Below are positions 1-7,991 of a stretch of 9,879 nucleotides of DNA, piece by piece. Position numbers and translations under genes: made by a program. The stretch spans positions 1-9,879 of the forward strand of contig JAEWIK010000170.1 of NCBI GenBank assembly GCA_023387135.1. Reading direction: 5' to 3'. Source of the DNA: Actinomycetes bacterium (GTDB taxonomy: Bacteria > Actinomycetota > Actinomycetes > Propionibacteriales > Propionibacteriaceae). The notes beneath the pieces are model-generated. The model searched no databases, was not told where the DNA came from, and saw nothing but the letters and a program-made list of their open reading frames with translations. How positions within the stretch are numbered: position 1 is the stretch's first letter; every line of letters starts with the position of its first letter.

Positions 1-624
1 AGCCGCCGCCCGCTTGCGCATCACGAACAGGGGATGCGAGAGCGAGTTGATGAGCACCGTGTCGCCTGCCAGGCCGTGGGAGTCGAGGAAGTGGCTGACG
101 AAGTCGGCCAGCGTCGCGAAGGTCAGCAGGCCGCCGGACGAGCGCATGGTCACGATCCGGGACACGTGGTCGACCTCGATCCGCCACTCCCCCGGCCCCG
201 CGTACACGGTCTGGTAAGGGACGCCGCCGGCATGGTGGGTGGTCGCGTACCGGTTGCCGTACCTGTCGTAGTGCTCGGTGCGTGCGACGGCGCCGTCGGG
301 CAGCACCCACTCGACGCTGGCCACCTGCCTGAACGAACTGCCCTCGTAGACGATCCTGCCGATGACGTCGCCGCCACGTCGGATCTCGGCATGGGGTTCG
401 CGTCCCTGCCGGATCTCCGACCACGGCGGGACCGGCACCTCGTTGAAGAACAGCGGACGGCCCGTCAGCTCCAGCCCCGTGTAGGTCACGAAGGGCGACA
501 GCGCCCCGTCCGGCAACTCGCCGTCGTACTGGAGGACGACCGGCGTGACGGCGACTCCCGCCGTGGCGAGAGACGCCAGGAGTTCCCTCGTGGCGTCGTC
601 GTACCTGGCGAACAGGGCTAGCAC
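1..624 (-). CDS. gtfB: GtfB, glycosyltransferase-stabilising partner of GtfA (3' end outside window)
   Basis: The first 208 residues of a protein that matches GtfB, the substrate-binding, GtfA-stabilising half of the O-GlcNAc transferase; the family is usually about 440-450 aa, so roughly half is present. I translated it by hand from the GTG at 624, and the frame is open to base 1. The start reads VLALFARYDDATRELLASLATAG, the GtfB-type opening (a Leu-Phe strand followed by a helix). It continues with YDGELPDGALSPF and then a beta-rich segment (residues about 70-155, including VEWVLPDGAVARTEHYDRYGN) resembling the inserted domain of GtfA. The visible part ends with INSLSHPLFVMRKRAAA, consistent with the second Rossmann-like half. 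The start codons and last codons of gtfA overlap as GTGCTAG. The donor-site region lies outside, so I cannot say whether it keeps catalytic residues; in streptococci GtfB is not catalytic alone. Confidence 0.9.
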   Translation of the reverse strand, partial: MLALFARYDDATRELLASLATAGVAVTPVVLQYDGELPDGALSPFVTYTGLELTGRPLFFNEVPVPPWSEIRQGREPHAEIRRGGDVIGRIVYEGSSFRQVASVEWVLPDGAVARTEHYDRYGNRYATTHHAGGVPYQTVYAGPGEWRIEVDHVSRIVTMRSSGGLLTFATLADFVSHFLDSHGLAGDTVLINSLSHPLFVMRKRAAA

Positions 625-2159
625 GGCTCCTCCAGTAGGCGCGCCCACAGTTCTCTGACGCTCGCGAGGCTGTACGACGCCGCCTTGCGCAGGCTCTGCG
701 CCCGCAACTCGTCGAACGACGGCGACCCCACCACCTCGACGATCGCGTCCGCCATCGCCACCACGTCGGCCGGGGTGGCGGTGGACGGCACCAGCCGGCC
801 GTTGACCCCCGACTCCACCAGTTCCCGGTTGCCGTAGTCGACGTCGAAGCCGACCACCGGCAGCCCCTCGGCGATCGCCTCCAGCAGCGAGAGCCCGAAG
901 CCCTCCGAGGTGGACGCCGTGACGTAGGCACCGTACGAGCCGAGCAGCCCCTCCAGCGCCTGGTGGCCCAAGAGGCGGACGTGGCCCGCCGCGTCCTCCT
1001 CCTCGATCACTGCCAGCAACCTGTCGCGGTTCCCCTCGCCGTAGATGTCCAGCCGCAGGTCAGGCAGCGTCCTGCGCGCCAGGCTCACGGCCCGGACGAG
1101 CAGGTCGAGGTGCTTCTCGTCGGCCAACCGGCTGGCGGTCACCAGGGCGAACCTGTCGTACGGCGGCAGCACCGCCTGCGACGTGGCGAACCCGACGGGG
1201 ATCCTCACCACGGCCGGTGCCGCATCCCCGTACTTGGCGGCGAGTTGCCGCTCCAGCACCTCCTGCTGGCGGCGGGTCGACACTATGACGCCGTCGACGA
1301 GGTCGGGCCTGGTGAAAACGTGCTCGTAGTGGTTGTTCCACAGCAACACGTCGTCGGCGGCCTGCGTGAGGTCGAAGTGCTCGGCGTGAACCACCGAGAA
1401 CAGCCGATGGTCCCCCGCGGCCGGGTAGACGGCGTCGATCACGTCCAGCGCCCTGTCGACGATCACCACGTCGTCGGGCCTGGTGAACAACTGCCTGAAG
1501 ACGAACTCGAAGAACCTCGCCCGCCCGTCGAGCACGACATCGCCCCGAAACGACGTGAGCCGGCGTCGTCCGTACCCGAGCGCGCCGTCATGCAGCGGCG
1601 ACGCGGGGGTGATCACCGTCTGGGCTATCTCGTCGCCGGCGTAGGACTGTTCGGCGGCGACCCTGCCGTCGGCGGTGTAGAACACGCGCCGCGCCAGGCG
1701 TCCCCGAGTGAAGTGCTCGACGTTGTTCAGGGTCTCGTCGTAGTGCTCGCTGCGCACCACCCCGCCGCCTGCGACAGTCTCGACACCGGTGACGGCGCCG
1801 CCCGGGAGCGTCCTGATGCGGTAGCCGACGTCCGAGCCTTCCAGCGCGACCTCGACACGATCGCCGCGGACGACCGGGGCCGCGTGCGGTTGCCGCATGG
1901 ACGAGAGGACGTCCTCCACCGTGACGGTGCACGGCAGCGTCGGACGACCCGCGACGAGGTTGTAGAGCCACAGCACCTGGTCCCTGCCGAAGCCGAGCCT
2001 GTCGGTGAAGACGCAGGGGTTGGTCGCCATGTAGTCGGTGAACACGTAGTAGTCGTCCACCCACTCGATGCCCGCGAAGGCCTGCCGCCTGTACCTCTGG
2101 GCGTACTCCACCCCGCTGGACGCCAGGCCGATCGCCTTGTTGAGGTTGTAGACCCGCAC
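618..2159 (-). CDS. gtfA: GtfA, O-GlcNAc transferase subunit for the serine-rich adhesin
   Basis: A 513-aa GT-B glycosyltransferase (GT4-like). With GtfB as partner, it should transfer GlcNAc from UDP-GlcNAc to serine/threonine of the adhesin in the cytosol, the first modification step. The N-terminus VYNLNKAIGLASSGVEYAQ is diagnostic of GtfA. Residues about 75-205 form an inserted beta-rich domain (GGGVVRSEHYDETLNNVEHF and the DGR turns). Later come VVHAEHF (256-262) and TASRLADEKHLDLLV (341-355), with Arg344 and Lys349 in the usual donor-phosphate positions. The donor-site EX7E motif is SEGFGLSLLE, Glu419 and Glu427. The GTG start is forced by the upstream in-frame TGA of secA2, 12 nt away; the local Shine-Dalgarno is weak (GAG only), so it is probably coupled to secA2. 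It overlaps gtfB by 7 nt. The product is slightly longer than a typical GT4 enzyme because of the inserted domain. Confidence 0.96.
   Translation of the reverse strand: MRVYNLNKAIGLASSGVEYAQRYRRQAFAGIEWVDDYYVFTDYMATNPCVFTDRLGFGRDQVLWLYNLVAGRPTLPCTVTVEDVLSSMRQPHAAPVVRGDRVEVALEGSDVGYRIRTLPGGAVTGVETVAGGGVVRSEHYDETLNNVEHFTRGRLARRVFYTADGRVAAEQSYAGDEIAQTVITPASPLHDGALGYGRRRLTSFRGDVVLDGRARFFEFVFRQLFTRPDDVVIVDRALDVIDAVYPAAGDHRLFSVVHAEHFDLTQAADDVLLWNNHYEHVFTRPDLVDGVIVSTRRQQEVLERQLAAKYGDAAPAVVRIPVGFATSQAVLPPYDRFALVTASRLADEKHLDLLVRAVSLARRTLPDLRLDIYGEGNRDRLLAVIEEEDAAGHVRLLGHQALEGLLGSYGAYVTASTSEGFGLSLLEAIAEGLPVVGFDVDYGNRELVESGVNGRLVPSTATPADVVAMADAIVEVVGSPSFDELRAQSLRKAASYSLASVRELWARLLEEPC
627..633 (-). promoter_or_regulatory. 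Ribosome binding site of gtfB
   Basis: On the minus strand this reads GGAGGAG, ending two bases before the GTG at 624, inside the last codons of gtfA. The spacing is short, but the GGAGG core is four bases from the GTG. No better start exists nearby, so it decides the gtfB start. Confidence 0.6.
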
Positions 2160-2171
2160 CGCAGGGCTCGT

Positions 2172-4496
2172 TCAGGCGAACTGGATGATGAGGCTGCCGT
2201 CGGGGTCGCGCTCGATGCGGCTGAGGCACAGCAGCCTGACGATGTCACGGTTGATGCGCTTCTTCATCTCCTCGAAGGCGACGTACGCCTCCCGGCGGTA
2301 CTCGTACTCGACCTTGTGCTGGGCGAGGTTCCGGTCCTGGACGACGGTCTTCAGTTGCTCCAGGAAGTCGACCTGCTCGATCCAGGCCACGTCGATGGCC
2401 TTCAGGAAGACGATGTTCTGGAACCTGGTGGAGAGGTCCGGGTCGGCGAGGGTGTCGACCTTCTCCTGAACCGCCTGCGAGAACAGGGACGACAGGAACC
2501 GCCTGACCTGCAGGGTGTCGGCGGTGTCGAGAGTCTCGAAGCTCGCGGGCAGCCTGTAGCTCAGATTGTCGAAGACGTACCTCATCAGCGCGCCGCGGTC
2601 CTGCAACGAGTGCGCGGCCATCGCGTCGTCGAACACCCCTTCGGCGATCCCCCGCAGGTCGGCGAGGGTGACGGGCTCGCCGGTGAGGATCTGGTCGCGC
2701 ACGTCATAGACGAGCCGGCGCTGCGTGGCCATGGCGATGTCGAAGTCCCTCGACAGCTTCCTGGCGCCGCTCGCGCTCTCCTCGCTGGCGAACTGGGCCC
2801 TGTCGAGGAGTCGCCTCATCGTCCGGGTGCCGCGACGCCGCTTGTGGAGGTTCTCCTGCTTGATCGAGCCGAACTTCACGAACAGGTCGTCCTCCATGCT
2901 CGAGTAGAAGCGGCTGCTGCCGGGATCGCCCTGGCGTCCGCTCCGTCCGCGCACCTGACCCTCCACGCGACGGTTCGGCAGCTTCTCGGCGGCGATGATC
3001 ACGAGGCCACCCAGGGCCTTGGCGTCGGGCTCCAGCTTGATGTCCGTCCCGCGTCCGGCGATCAGGGTGGCGACGGTGATGGCTCCCACCCGACCGGCCT
3101 CGCGGACCATCGCCGCCTCCTTCGCCTCGCTGAGCGCGTTCAGCAGGTTGTGCTCGATGCCCCTGTCCAGCAGGTAGTGGGAGAACTTGATGGAACTCTT
3201 CACCGAACCGGTGGTGAGCAGGATCGGCCTGCCCGTCTGGCGCACCTCTTCGAGGTAGTCCAGGACCAGGCGCTCCTTCTCCTCCAGCGTGAGGACGACG
3301 ACGTCGGGCTCGTCCACCCTGATGACAGGCTGGTGCGTGGGGATCTCGACCACCTGCGTCCCGTAGGTCTTGCGGAGTTCCTTCTCCGACCCCTTCGCGG
3401 TGCCGGTCATGCCGCCGAGGCTGTCGAACATGAGGAACAGGTTCTGGTAGGTCACCGACGCCATCGCCCGGTTCTCGGTGGTGATCTCCAGCCCCTCCCT
3501 GCCCTCGATGGCCTGGTGCAGGCCGCCCTGCAGCTTGTTGCCCTCGAGCAGCCTGCCGGTGACCGAGCTGAGCAGGACGAGGTTGCCTCCCATCACCATG
3601 TAGTCGCGCATCGGCTGGAAGTTCGTCCGGGCCCGCAACGCGAGGTTGACGTGCCGGTTGAGCTGGAAGAACTCGGGGTCGTAGAGGTCGTCGACGTGGA
3701 AGTACCTGGCGGCGGCGGCGATCCCGTCCGCCGTCAGGCAGACGACCCCGCTGCGCTCGTCGTAGTCGTACTCGACCCCCTCGCGCAGCGTCCCGACGAA
3801 GGCGCCCGCCAGCGGGTAGAGGTTCGACTGCACGCGGGGCGACCCGGAGATCACCAGCGGCATCTGGGCGAGGTCGAGCAGGATGGCGTCGGCCTCGTCG
3901 ATCAGCACGTAGTGGAACGGACGGAGGTACTTCTCCTCGCTGCTCCCCGCGAGGTTCTCCAGCAGGTAGTCGAAGCCGATCTTGTCGCTGGTGGTGTAGA
4001 CCACGTCGGAGGCGTAGATGTCCTTCTTCTCCTGCGTGGTGAAGTCGGGCATCCCCACGTCGGGGACGCCGACGGCCAGGCTCAGGCCCAGGAATTCGAA
4101 GACCGGGCCGAACTCGTCGGCGTCGCGGCGGGCGAGGTAGCCGTTGACGGTGACGAGGATGGCGCCTTCGCCGGTGAGCGCGTTCAGGTAGAGCGGCAGG
4201 GTGGCGGTGAGGCTCTTGCCCTCGCCGGTCTTCATGGCGGCGATGTTGCCCTGGTGCATGACGATGCCCGCGAGCACCTGGTTCTCGTAGGGGAATTTGC
4301 CCACCACGCGCAGGTCGGCCTCCCGTACGACGGCGAACGCCTCGGGCAGCAGGTCGTCCACGTGCTCGCCGGCCGCCAGCCGCTCCCTGAACTGGCGCGT
4401 CTTGTCGCGCAACTCGTCCTCCGACAGGCCGCGCAGCTGGTCCTGGAAGGAGTTCACCCGCTCTATCAGGCGCTGGTTCCTCGCGTCATCGGCCAT
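2172..4496 (-). CDS. secA2: SecA2, accessory Sec preprotein translocase ATPase
   Basis: A 774-aa ATPase that should power export of the serine-rich glycoprotein through SecY2. Domains and motifs in order: Walker A MKTGEGKS (88-95); VNGYLARRDADEFG (117-130); Walker B VLIDEAD (197-203); a preprotein cross-linking region from about 215 to 340; LHQAIEGREGL (326-336); GGMTGTAKGS (361-370); GRGTDIKL (481-488); and the arginine-rich motif GQVRGRSGRQGDPG (513-526), followed by SSRFYSSMEDDLF. The helical scaffold and wing domains follow. The C-terminus (DPDGSLIIQFA) stops without the zinc-binding Cys/His tail common in housekeeping SecA, and at this length it fits SecA2 better than SecA1. ATG with a strong Shine-Dalgarno sequence. 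It overlaps asp3 by 11 nt. Its TGA is followed by gtfA in the same frame after only four sense codons. All nucleotide-binding motifs look intact. Confidence 0.97.
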   Translation of the reverse strand: MADDARNQRLIERVNSFQDQLRGLSEDELRDKTRQFRERLAAGEHVDDLLPEAFAVVREADLRVVGKFPYENQVLAGIVMHQGNIAAMKTGEGKSLTATLPLYLNALTGEGAILVTVNGYLARRDADEFGPVFEFLGLSLAVGVPDVGMPDFTTQEKKDIYASDVVYTTSDKIGFDYLLENLAGSSEEKYLRPFHYVLIDEADAILLDLAQMPLVISGSPRVQSNLYPLAGAFVGTLREGVEYDYDERSGVVCLTADGIAAAARYFHVDDLYDPEFFQLNRHVNLALRARTNFQPMRDYMVMGGNLVLLSSVTGRLLEGNKLQGGLHQAIEGREGLEITTENRAMASVTYQNLFLMFDSLGGMTGTAKGSEKELRKTYGTQVVEIPTHQPVIRVDEPDVVVLTLEEKERLVLDYLEEVRQTGRPILLTTGSVKSSIKFSHYLLDRGIEHNLLNALSEAKEAAMVREAGRVGAITVATLIAGRGTDIKLEPDAKALGGLVIIAAEKLPNRRVEGQVRGRSGRQGDPGSSRFYSSMEDDLFVKFGSIKQENLHKRRRGTRTMRRLLDRAQFASEESASGARKLSRDFDIAMATQRRLVYDVRDQILTGEPVTLADLRGIAEGVFDDAMAAHSLQDRGALMRYVFDNLSYRLPASFETLDTADTLQVRRFLSSLFSQAVQEKVDTLADPDLSTRFQNIVFLKAIDVAWIEQVDFLEQLKTVVQDRNLAQHKVEYEYRREAYVAFEEMKKRINRDIVRLLCLSRIERDPDGSLIIQFA

Positions 4497-4935
4497 CGTC
4501 GCTCACCTCCACCAGGGCGAACGAACCGAAGCGGAGCTCGTCGCAACCGCCGTTCAGCAGCCGGATCGTGTAGTGGTGGCACTCGGCGGGATACCTGAAC
4601 CAGTACGTCGGCGGGTAGAGCACGTCGACCCCGATCAGGTCGTCGAACCTGTCGAAGTAGCGCACGTCGAAGAGGAGGCTGCCGGGCGGATCGGCCTCCA
4701 CGGCCGGGTCCAGCCGGTAGGCCCGCCCGTGACGCAGCAGCGGCAGGGACGGGGCGCCGCGCACCGCCTGGTAGTCGGTGGACGAGTACCACTCCTGGAT
4801 CGTCGTCCCGCTCGGCATGAGGTGGTTGACGAGCGTGACGGAACCCGTCGCCGCCAGGGTCAGGGCCGACCCGTACAGCGCCGCCGGGCTGTTGAGGCTC
4901 CCCCAGGTGACCGAGGCGATCCGTCTCTCAGGCAT
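4486..4935 (-). CDS. asp3: Asp3, accessory Sec system protein
   Basis: A small cytosolic protein of 149 aa, close to the usual Asp3 length. In streptococci Asp3 binds Asp1/Asp2, SecA2 and the adhesin, and its fold resembles carbohydrate-binding beta-sandwich modules. The C-terminal half carries the recognisable stretch FRYPAECHHYTIRLLNGGC (113-131), followed by FGSFALVEV. The N-terminal half has LYGSALTLAATG, consistent with beta strands. There is no signal peptide or membrane segment. It overlaps asp2 by 8 nt and secA2 by 11 nt, so its production is likely locked to that of its partners. Asp3 diverges quickly, and this assignment rests both on the C-terminal motif and on its place between asp2 and secA2. 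Confidence 0.9.
   Translation of the reverse strand: MPERRIASVTWGSLNSPAALYGSALTLAATGSVTLVNHLMPSGTTIQEWYSSTDYQAVRGAPSLPLLRHGRAYRLDPAVEADPPGSLLFDVRYFDRFDDLIGVDVLYPPTYWFRYPAECHHYTIRLLNGGCDELRFGSFALVEVSDDGR
4503..4510 (-). promoter_or_regulatory. Strong ribosome binding site of secA2
   Basis: On the minus strand this reads GGAGGTGA, a near-perfect anti-16S match, six bases before the ATG at 4496. It lies inside the end of the asp3 coding sequence. It is the best Shine-Dalgarno match seen among the genes of this window. Confidence 0.8.
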
Positions 4936-6448
4936 GCCGCGCCCCCTCGTACTCGTCGATCACCCTGCGGTACTGGTTGACGAACCAGGTGACGATCGAC
5001 GCGCTGTCGTCGTTGTGGCGGCCCTGGTAGCCCCTGGCGATGACGGTCGTCGGCTTGCCGGTCTGCGAGTTGAGCAGCGTGTAGTAGGCCTCGCCGTCGT
5101 AGTCGTCCTGCTCCATGTACGACATCAGCACCTTCGTGTTCCCGAAGCCGGGATCGCCGTTCCAGCGCTCGATGAGCCGTCTCGTGAAGGCGTCCGCGCT
5201 GCCCGGTCCGCCGTCGGGCTCCGGCTTGTTCCAGAAGTTCACGATGTCGAAGATCGTGAAGAAGTCGCGCGGACGGACGAGCCTGCCGCGCTCGGCGACG
5301 TGGCCGAGGTCGATGATCGGCTTGCCGGCGATGATCGCGTGCGCGGAGAACTGGGAGCCGTAGTACAGCGCCCCGAACGAGCCCATGGACAGCCCGGAGA
5401 AGATGACGTCCTCCTCCCCCAGCCCGAGATAGGCGATGTGCTCGCCGATCACCTGCCGCAGCTTGCCTTCCAGCTCGTCGCTGCCGAGGTAGAACCTGCC
5501 TCCCTCCAGCCGCGGGTCGGTGATCAGCAGGAAGGGATGCCCGAGCCCCGCCATCATGTAGTAGCCCTCGAACCCATCGGCGGGCCGGTAGCCGGCGAAG
5601 TAGATGGTCAGCGGCGGCTTCAGGTTGCCGGGATGGAAGTAGTAGAAGAGTTCCTCGCGGCGGCTGTCGACGATCCTGCGCCCGCCCGGCAGGAAGTGCC
5701 CGGCGCCCAGCCGGGAGTGGCGGTAGTGGATCGGGCCGATCCTCACCAGGCCCTCGCCCCTGGCGAAGATCGAGCAGGACAGGTAGCCGCTGGTCGGGTG
5801 CGAGAAGACGACGGGCTCGGCCAGGTCGTCCTCGGAGTAGCTCTTCTGGTACGCGATGACGTCCGCGGTGCCGCTCTTGATGAGCTGGACGACGAAGCGC
5901 AGCTCGCAGCCCTCGTCCCTGGTGAACTCGGGCCACAACTCCAGCGGGCGCTCGTTCTCGTAGGGGATGTTCTCCTTCCACGCGACGAGTTGCCGGAAGT
6001 CGGGCGACGTGACAGTCGTGGCGAGGAAGGCGTTGCCCTCGAAGCTGGCGTCGCCCGCGTGGAAGGGCGACACCATCAGCTTGCGGATCTCCAGCTTCTG
6101 CCCGAACTGCCGCTCGAAGAACTTCCTGGGCAGTTCGGCGATGACTGTGCCGCGGTCTGTCAGGTCCCTGAACGCCGCCGCCTTGCGGGCAAAGAAGCCA
6201 TCGAAGGAGCTGCCGAACGCCACCTTGAGGAAGCGGGCCACCACCAGCGTGTAGGGAGTGATGAGCTCCTCGACCGCCTCCAGGCGGTCGAGCGGGCACA
6301 GGGCGTCGACGATAGTGACGTCGGCGCGTCCGATGAGGTCGGCGTCGAAACCCGACTCCTCGTCGACGTGGACGAACACCCAGTCGACCCCGGCGGGAGG
6401 CCGCGACGAGGCCGACCAGTCGTCACGCCCGATCTGCAGGACGCGCAT
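4928..6448 (-). CDS. asp2: Asp2, accessory Sec protein and probable glycan O-acetyltransferase
   Basis: A cytosolic protein of 506 aa. In Streptococcus gordonii Asp2 both supports SecA2-dependent export and acetylates GlcNAc on the adhesin, using a serine-hydrolase-type triad in an alpha/beta fold. Here the nucleophile elbow is SGLSMGSFGA, with the likely nucleophile Ser354. An acidic cluster (YMEQDDYDG, residues 444-452) could supply the acid, and His478 in GYQGRHND is the likely triad histidine. Preceding these are IYFAGYRPADGFEGYYMM (282-299), which fits an oxyanion-hole strand, and MVSPFHAGDASFEGN (125-139). The start is typical of the family (MRVLQIGRDDW). The gene overlaps asp1 by 26 nt and asp3 by 8 nt (ATGCCTGA). 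The triad is assigned from motif position, not from an alignment, so enzymatic activity is an inference; the family assignment is firm. Confidence 0.94.
   Translation of the reverse strand: MRVLQIGRDDWSASSRPPAGVDWVFVHVDEESGFDADLIGRADVTIVDALCPLDRLEAVEELITPYTLVVARFLKVAFGSSFDGFFARKAAAFRDLTDRGTVIAELPRKFFERQFGQKLEIRKLMVSPFHAGDASFEGNAFLATTVTSPDFRQLVAWKENIPYENERPLELWPEFTRDEGCELRFVVQLIKSGTADVIAYQKSYSEDDLAEPVVFSHPTSGYLSCSIFARGEGLVRIGPIHYRHSRLGAGHFLPGGRRIVDSRREELFYYFHPGNLKPPLTIYFAGYRPADGFEGYYMMAGLGHPFLLITDPRLEGGRFYLGSDELEGKLRQVIGEHIAYLGLGEEDVIFSGLSMGSFGALYYGSQFSAHAIIAGKPIIDLGHVAERGRLVRPRDFFTIFDIVNFWNKPEPDGGPGSADAFTRRLIERWNGDPGFGNTKVLMSYMEQDDYDGEAYYTLLNSQTGKPTTVIARGYQGRHNDDSASIVTWFVNQYRRVIDEYEGARHA
4942..4948 (-). 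promoter_or_regulatory. Ribosome binding site of asp3
   Basis: On the minus strand this reads GAGGGGG, six bases before the ATG at 4935, inside the 3' end of asp2. It supports that start for asp3. Confidence 0.6.
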
Positions 6449-7991
6449 ACTCCAACCCTTCCTTCATGAGCTCCCAGCGGCCCAGCACCTCCGGCGCGCT
6501 GAAGAGGTCTTCGAGGACCCTGCACTGGACGAGGGACTGGTTCCAGTGCTCGAGCCCGGCGAGGTAGTAGTCGAGGGCGACGGCGAGCTCGTCGTCATCC
6601 CCGATCACGTAGCCGTTGATCGGGTGCGTGCACAGTTCCTGCTCGTAGCGGTTGATCTGGGGGACGCCGGCGTCCACCGCCTCCGCCGCCAGCCGCCGGT
6701 TCACCCGCGCGCCGAGGTCGACGAGCACGCGCGCCTTCGCCATGGTCTGGATGAGGTCTGCCTCGCGGTTCACGAAGGTCAGCTGGATCTTCTCCTCCGG
6801 CTCCTCGGCGATGCCGACGTCCACGCTGAGGCGGGCGTTCTCGTCCTCGGCGGCGAACGCCAGGTCGAGGCGTTGATAGCCGGCGATGACGTGCCTGAGG
6901 CGCTGGAGGTGGTCGAGGTCGTGCTGCCTGAACGTACAGACGAGCAGGCGCGTGTGGTCGTCGTTCACGAGTTGGGGCGCCATGGTGGCGATGGCGGCGT
7001 CGAGTTCCTGCGTGGTGATGTCGTCGGCGAACAGGAAGATGGAGACTGTCGCCTCGTTGGCGCTCGCCCCGAAGGTCGGCTTACGCTCCAGCGGGTAGAT
7101 CGACAGGACGGGGAGCCGCGCCCAGAGATCTGCCTGCTCGGGTGTGTCGGAACCCGTCGAGCGCCCGAAGTCCGAGAACACGGCGCTGGCCCGCCGCAGG
7201 AGCGCCGCCGGCACGGGGCCCGGCCGTCCCGCCGAACACGACAGGACGAGGGTCTGCTCGCCCAGCGCCTTCGTGACGAGGTCGTTGTGCTGCTCGGCCG
7301 GCGCCAGGACGACGGTGTCGGACGCCCCGTACCCCTGCAGGTAGAAGCCGAGCAGTTCGGCGATCAGGCTCTCCCAACCGTCGTACGACTGCCGCTGGAG
7401 GCGGTCGCCGACGTTCTGGACGACGTCGATCCTGCCCGAGGGGACGTCCTCGCTGACGATCACGTCACCGGCGGGCGAGAGGTAGTACTGGGTCAGCGGC
7501 CTCCCGTCCTCGTCGTGCATGAGGACGCTGGAGAGGAAGCCCCTGTCGTCGTAGAGGCGTTCCAGGGTGGGCATCCCGGAACCGAAGTACCTGATGGACC
7601 GCAGCGTCCCGTCCCGGGCCAGGTGGACGCGGGCGTACACCTCGCTCCCCTGCATCACAGTCACGAGGAACGGGTTGTAGAAGAAGCTGGCGTCGTCCGG
7701 CCAGTCGAGGTCGAGGAAGTCGAGTGGCCTGGTGTAGTCGTCGTCGACACCCTGCAGCCTGTCGAAGAACGACCAGTAGGGGACGTCGAAGATCCCCTGC
7801 CCGTGCAGGAAACGCCGCAGCGTGGGCGCGTAGTTGAGGACGACCAGGCCGACGTCCTCGCTCCCCTGCCTGAACAGCCTGACGCGGGTGACAGTGTCGT
7901 CGGCCTCGCCGGCCGACGCCTCGAACCGCAGGTTGCCGCCCGAGTACCAGGGACGGGTCTCGTTGTACCAGGCGGGGATGAAGTGGATCAT
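6423..7991 (-). CDS. asp1: Asp1, accessory Sec system protein
   Basis: A cytosolic protein of 522 aa, the usual size for Asp1. In streptococci Asp1 forms a complex with Asp2 and Asp3 that binds SecA2 and the glycosylated adhesin; it has a glycosyltransferase-like GT-B fold but no known catalytic activity. The N-terminus MIHFIPAWYNETRPWY is characteristic of Asp1. Residues about 120-185 form a beta-rich stretch with repeated DDRG/DEDG turns, resembling the add-on domain of GtfA and GtfB. The C-terminal part holds RVLVDLGARVNRRLAAEAVDAG (421-442) and PQIN (444-447), resembling the nucleotide-sugar site of GT-B enzymes. The frame is open upstream to 8126, but the ATG at 7991 is chosen because it gives the family N-terminus and overlaps the secY2 TGA as ATGA. 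No good Shine-Dalgarno sequence precedes it, so it probably depends on translational coupling. It overlaps asp2 by 26 nt. Confidence 0.93.
   Translation of the reverse strand: MIHFIPAWYNETRPWYSGGNLRFEASAGEADDTVTRVRLFRQGSEDVGLVVLNYAPTLRRFLHGQGIFDVPYWSFFDRLQGVDDDYTRPLDFLDLDWPDDASFFYNPFLVTVMQGSEVYARVHLARDGTLRSIRYFGSGMPTLERLYDDRGFLSSVLMHDEDGRPLTQYYLSPAGDVIVSEDVPSGRIDVVQNVGDRLQRQSYDGWESLIAELLGFYLQGYGASDTVVLAPAEQHNDLVTKALGEQTLVLSCSAGRPGPVPAALLRRASAVFSDFGRSTGSDTPEQADLWARLPVLSIYPLERKPTFGASANEATVSIFLFADDITTQELDAAIATMAPQLVNDDHTRLLVCTFRQHDLDHLQRLRHVIAGYQRLDLAFAAEDENARLSVDVGIAEEPEEKIQLTFVNREADLIQTMAKARVLVDLGARVNRRLAAEAVDAGVPQINRYEQELCTHPINGYVIGDDDELAVALDYYLAGLEHWNQSLVQCRVLEDLFSAPEVLGRWELMKEGLEYARPADRA
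6456..6464 (-). promoter_or_regulatory. Ribosome binding site of asp2
   Basis: On the minus strand this reads AAGGAAGGG, seven bases before the ATG at 6448, inside the last codons of asp1. It fixes the asp2 start and accounts for the 26-nt overlap of the two genes. Confidence 0.65.

Noticed and set aside
34..621. Plus-strand open frame of 195 codons at the left edge
   Set aside because: It is antisense to gtfB, whose minus-strand translation matches the family from its start to the window edge.
963..4598. Plus-strand open frame of 1211 codons antisense to gtfA, secA2 and part of asp3
   Set aside because: It lies opposite genes with intact family motifs. Its translation is low-complexity (V, D, H, Q, R and L rich) with no domain, as expected from a codon-position shadow in high-GC DNA.
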